A stretch of DNA of 64,000 bases, from positions 2,467,848 to 2,531,847 of the forward strand of contig OY970347.1 in NCBI GenBank assembly GCA_963717635.1, in the 5' to 3' direction. The stretch comes from JALZKA01 sp963717635. GTDB taxonomy: Bacteria > Actinomycetota > Thermoleophilia > Solirubrobacterales > 70-9. Position 1 is the first letter of the stretch, and every line of letters begins with the position of its first letter. Of the stretch, positions 63,567-64,000 are shown piece by piece. The translations under genes and the position numbers were made by a program. The notes under the pieces were generated by a model. That model searched no databases, was not told the origin of the DNA, and worked only from the letters and a program-made list of their open reading frames with translations.

Positions 63567-64000
63567 CGCCCCCCCAGCTTCTCCGAGACGATCCGCGAGT
63601 TGCGAGCCCTGCGCCCCTTGATGAGCGTGACATAGGCGCGATCGCCGCTGAGCGCCGTGGACCACATCCGGGAGCGCTTGGTCTTGCGGAGCCTACGGTC
63701 GCGTTCTTGGCCGATCTTTCGCAGCCGCAGCTCGTCGCCGCCGCGGGTCGAGCGCACGTAGAGCAGCGACTGGCCGTTCAGCGCGGGGTTGGTAAGCAGG
63801 GCGCGGGACCGGGCGCTGACGACCGTCGCGACGCTGCCGTTGGGCATCAGCTGCAGGAAGAGCTTGCTCCCTTTCCGTGACACGAGGCCGTACGCGAGCC
63901 GCTTGCCCTGGAGGCTGGGGCGGCTGAGCTGCGAGGGCGACTTTGCGCTCGTCAGCAGGGTGGGGTCGCCGATCGTCCCAACTGCGAGCGGGTATGCCTC
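63563..64000 (-). CDS. C-terminal part of a hypothetical secreted repeat protein (5' end outside window)
   Basis: The frame is open across the window end and gives 145 residues. They show short beta-strand repeats with a Leu-x-Tyr/Val pattern: SRPSLQGKRLAYGLVSRKGSKLFL, NGQSLLYVRSTRGGDELRLRKIG, TALSGDRAYVTLIKGRR. The pattern resembles beta-propeller (WD40/TolB-like) blades. The end is basic (RRARNSRIVSEKLGGR). Signal peptide and full repeat number lie outside the window. Family not identified. Confidence 0.45.
   Translation of the reverse strand, partial: EAYPLAVGTIGDPTLLTSAKSPSQLSRPSLQGKRLAYGLVSRKGSKLFLQLMPNGSVATVVSARSRALLTNPALNGQSLLYVRSTRGGDELRLRKIGQERDRRLRKTKRSRMWSTALSGDRAYVTLIKGRRARNSRIVSEKLGGR

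Noticed and set aside
1..64000. tRNA, rRNA, IS elements, prophage or integrase
   Set aside because: No cloverleaf with a CCA end, rRNA segment, transposase motif (DDE) or terminal inverted repeat pair was seen on reading.

Overview
The window is GC-rich chromosomal DNA with dense, often overlapping genes and many GTG/TTG starts. It comes from an actinobacterium. The tmRNA tag (ADSHEFALAA) resembles mycobacterial tags. There is a MaoC/FabG4/thiolase/acyl-CoA dehydrogenase block like the htdX-fabG4-fadA2-fadE5 region of Mycobacterium, a mycothiol-type arsenate reductase, and secreted proteins of the kind common in Thermoleophilia (Solirubrobacterales). That last placement is an inference. I found no phage, IS element, integrase, CRISPR array, tRNA or rRNA; the only stable RNA gene I recognise is ssrA.

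Layout. 1-3.9 kb: end of a methyltransferase, HD-domain protein, enoyl-CoA hydratase-like protein, SpoIIM-like membrane protein, a secreted Rpf-like lytic protein and a divergent lipoate ligase, the last two separated by a perfect CRP-type palindrome. 3.9-8.9 kb: a zinc/manganese ABC importer operon with a permease fused to its binding protein, ATPase, second permease, Fur/Zur regulator and YibE/F protein. 8.9-17.2 kb: a sugar kinase, a ParB-like protein and an alpha-glucoside uptake operon (TetR, GH13, binding protein, two permeases, ATPase). 17.3-21.4 kb: an MpaB-type oxygenase behind two matching operators, phosphoesterase, GlsB-like protein, MFS transporter, rlmN. 21.4-27.1 kb: pyruvate dehydrogenase aceE-E2-E3, with E2 frameshifted. 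27.1-28.9 kb: Tat-exported FAD oxidase. 28.9-41.6 kb: lipid region with two desaturase/ferredoxin-reductase pairs flanking an ars locus and the MaoC-FabG4-thiolase-two acyl-CoA dehydrogenase operon with its TetR regulator. 41.8-46.8 kb: secreted Ig-like protein, ABC-2 exporter operon, NAD(P)-binding protein, greA. 46.8-57.4 kb: tmRNA, small enzymes, site-2 protease, disulfide oxidoreductase, coiled-coil/HhH protein, then smpB, rnr, ctp, ftsX, ftsE. 57.5-64 kb: epoxide-hydrolase-like protein, secreted beta-helix protein, split transketolase, single-repeat HEAR protein, GST-like protein and a partial secreted protein.

Three observations are less routine. (1) A roughly 52-bp element occurs three times (13750-13801, 34630-34681, 55546-55596), always in the short spacer between two co-directional minus-strand genes. 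It has two hairpins, one with compensatory changes, and an open reading frame that bridges the spacer. (2) A 22-residue peptide with two Cys-Cys pairs, preceded by a near-perfect Shine-Dalgarno sequence, overlaps the end of arsR. (3) More than ten genes start 6-9 nt after a TANNNT hexamer with no Shine-Dalgarno sequence, the signature of leaderless transcription.

Trans-translation (tmRNA, SmpB, RNase R) lies within about 8 kb, and lipoate ligase and PDH lie within about 24 kb. No gene-free stretch exceeds about 190 bp.
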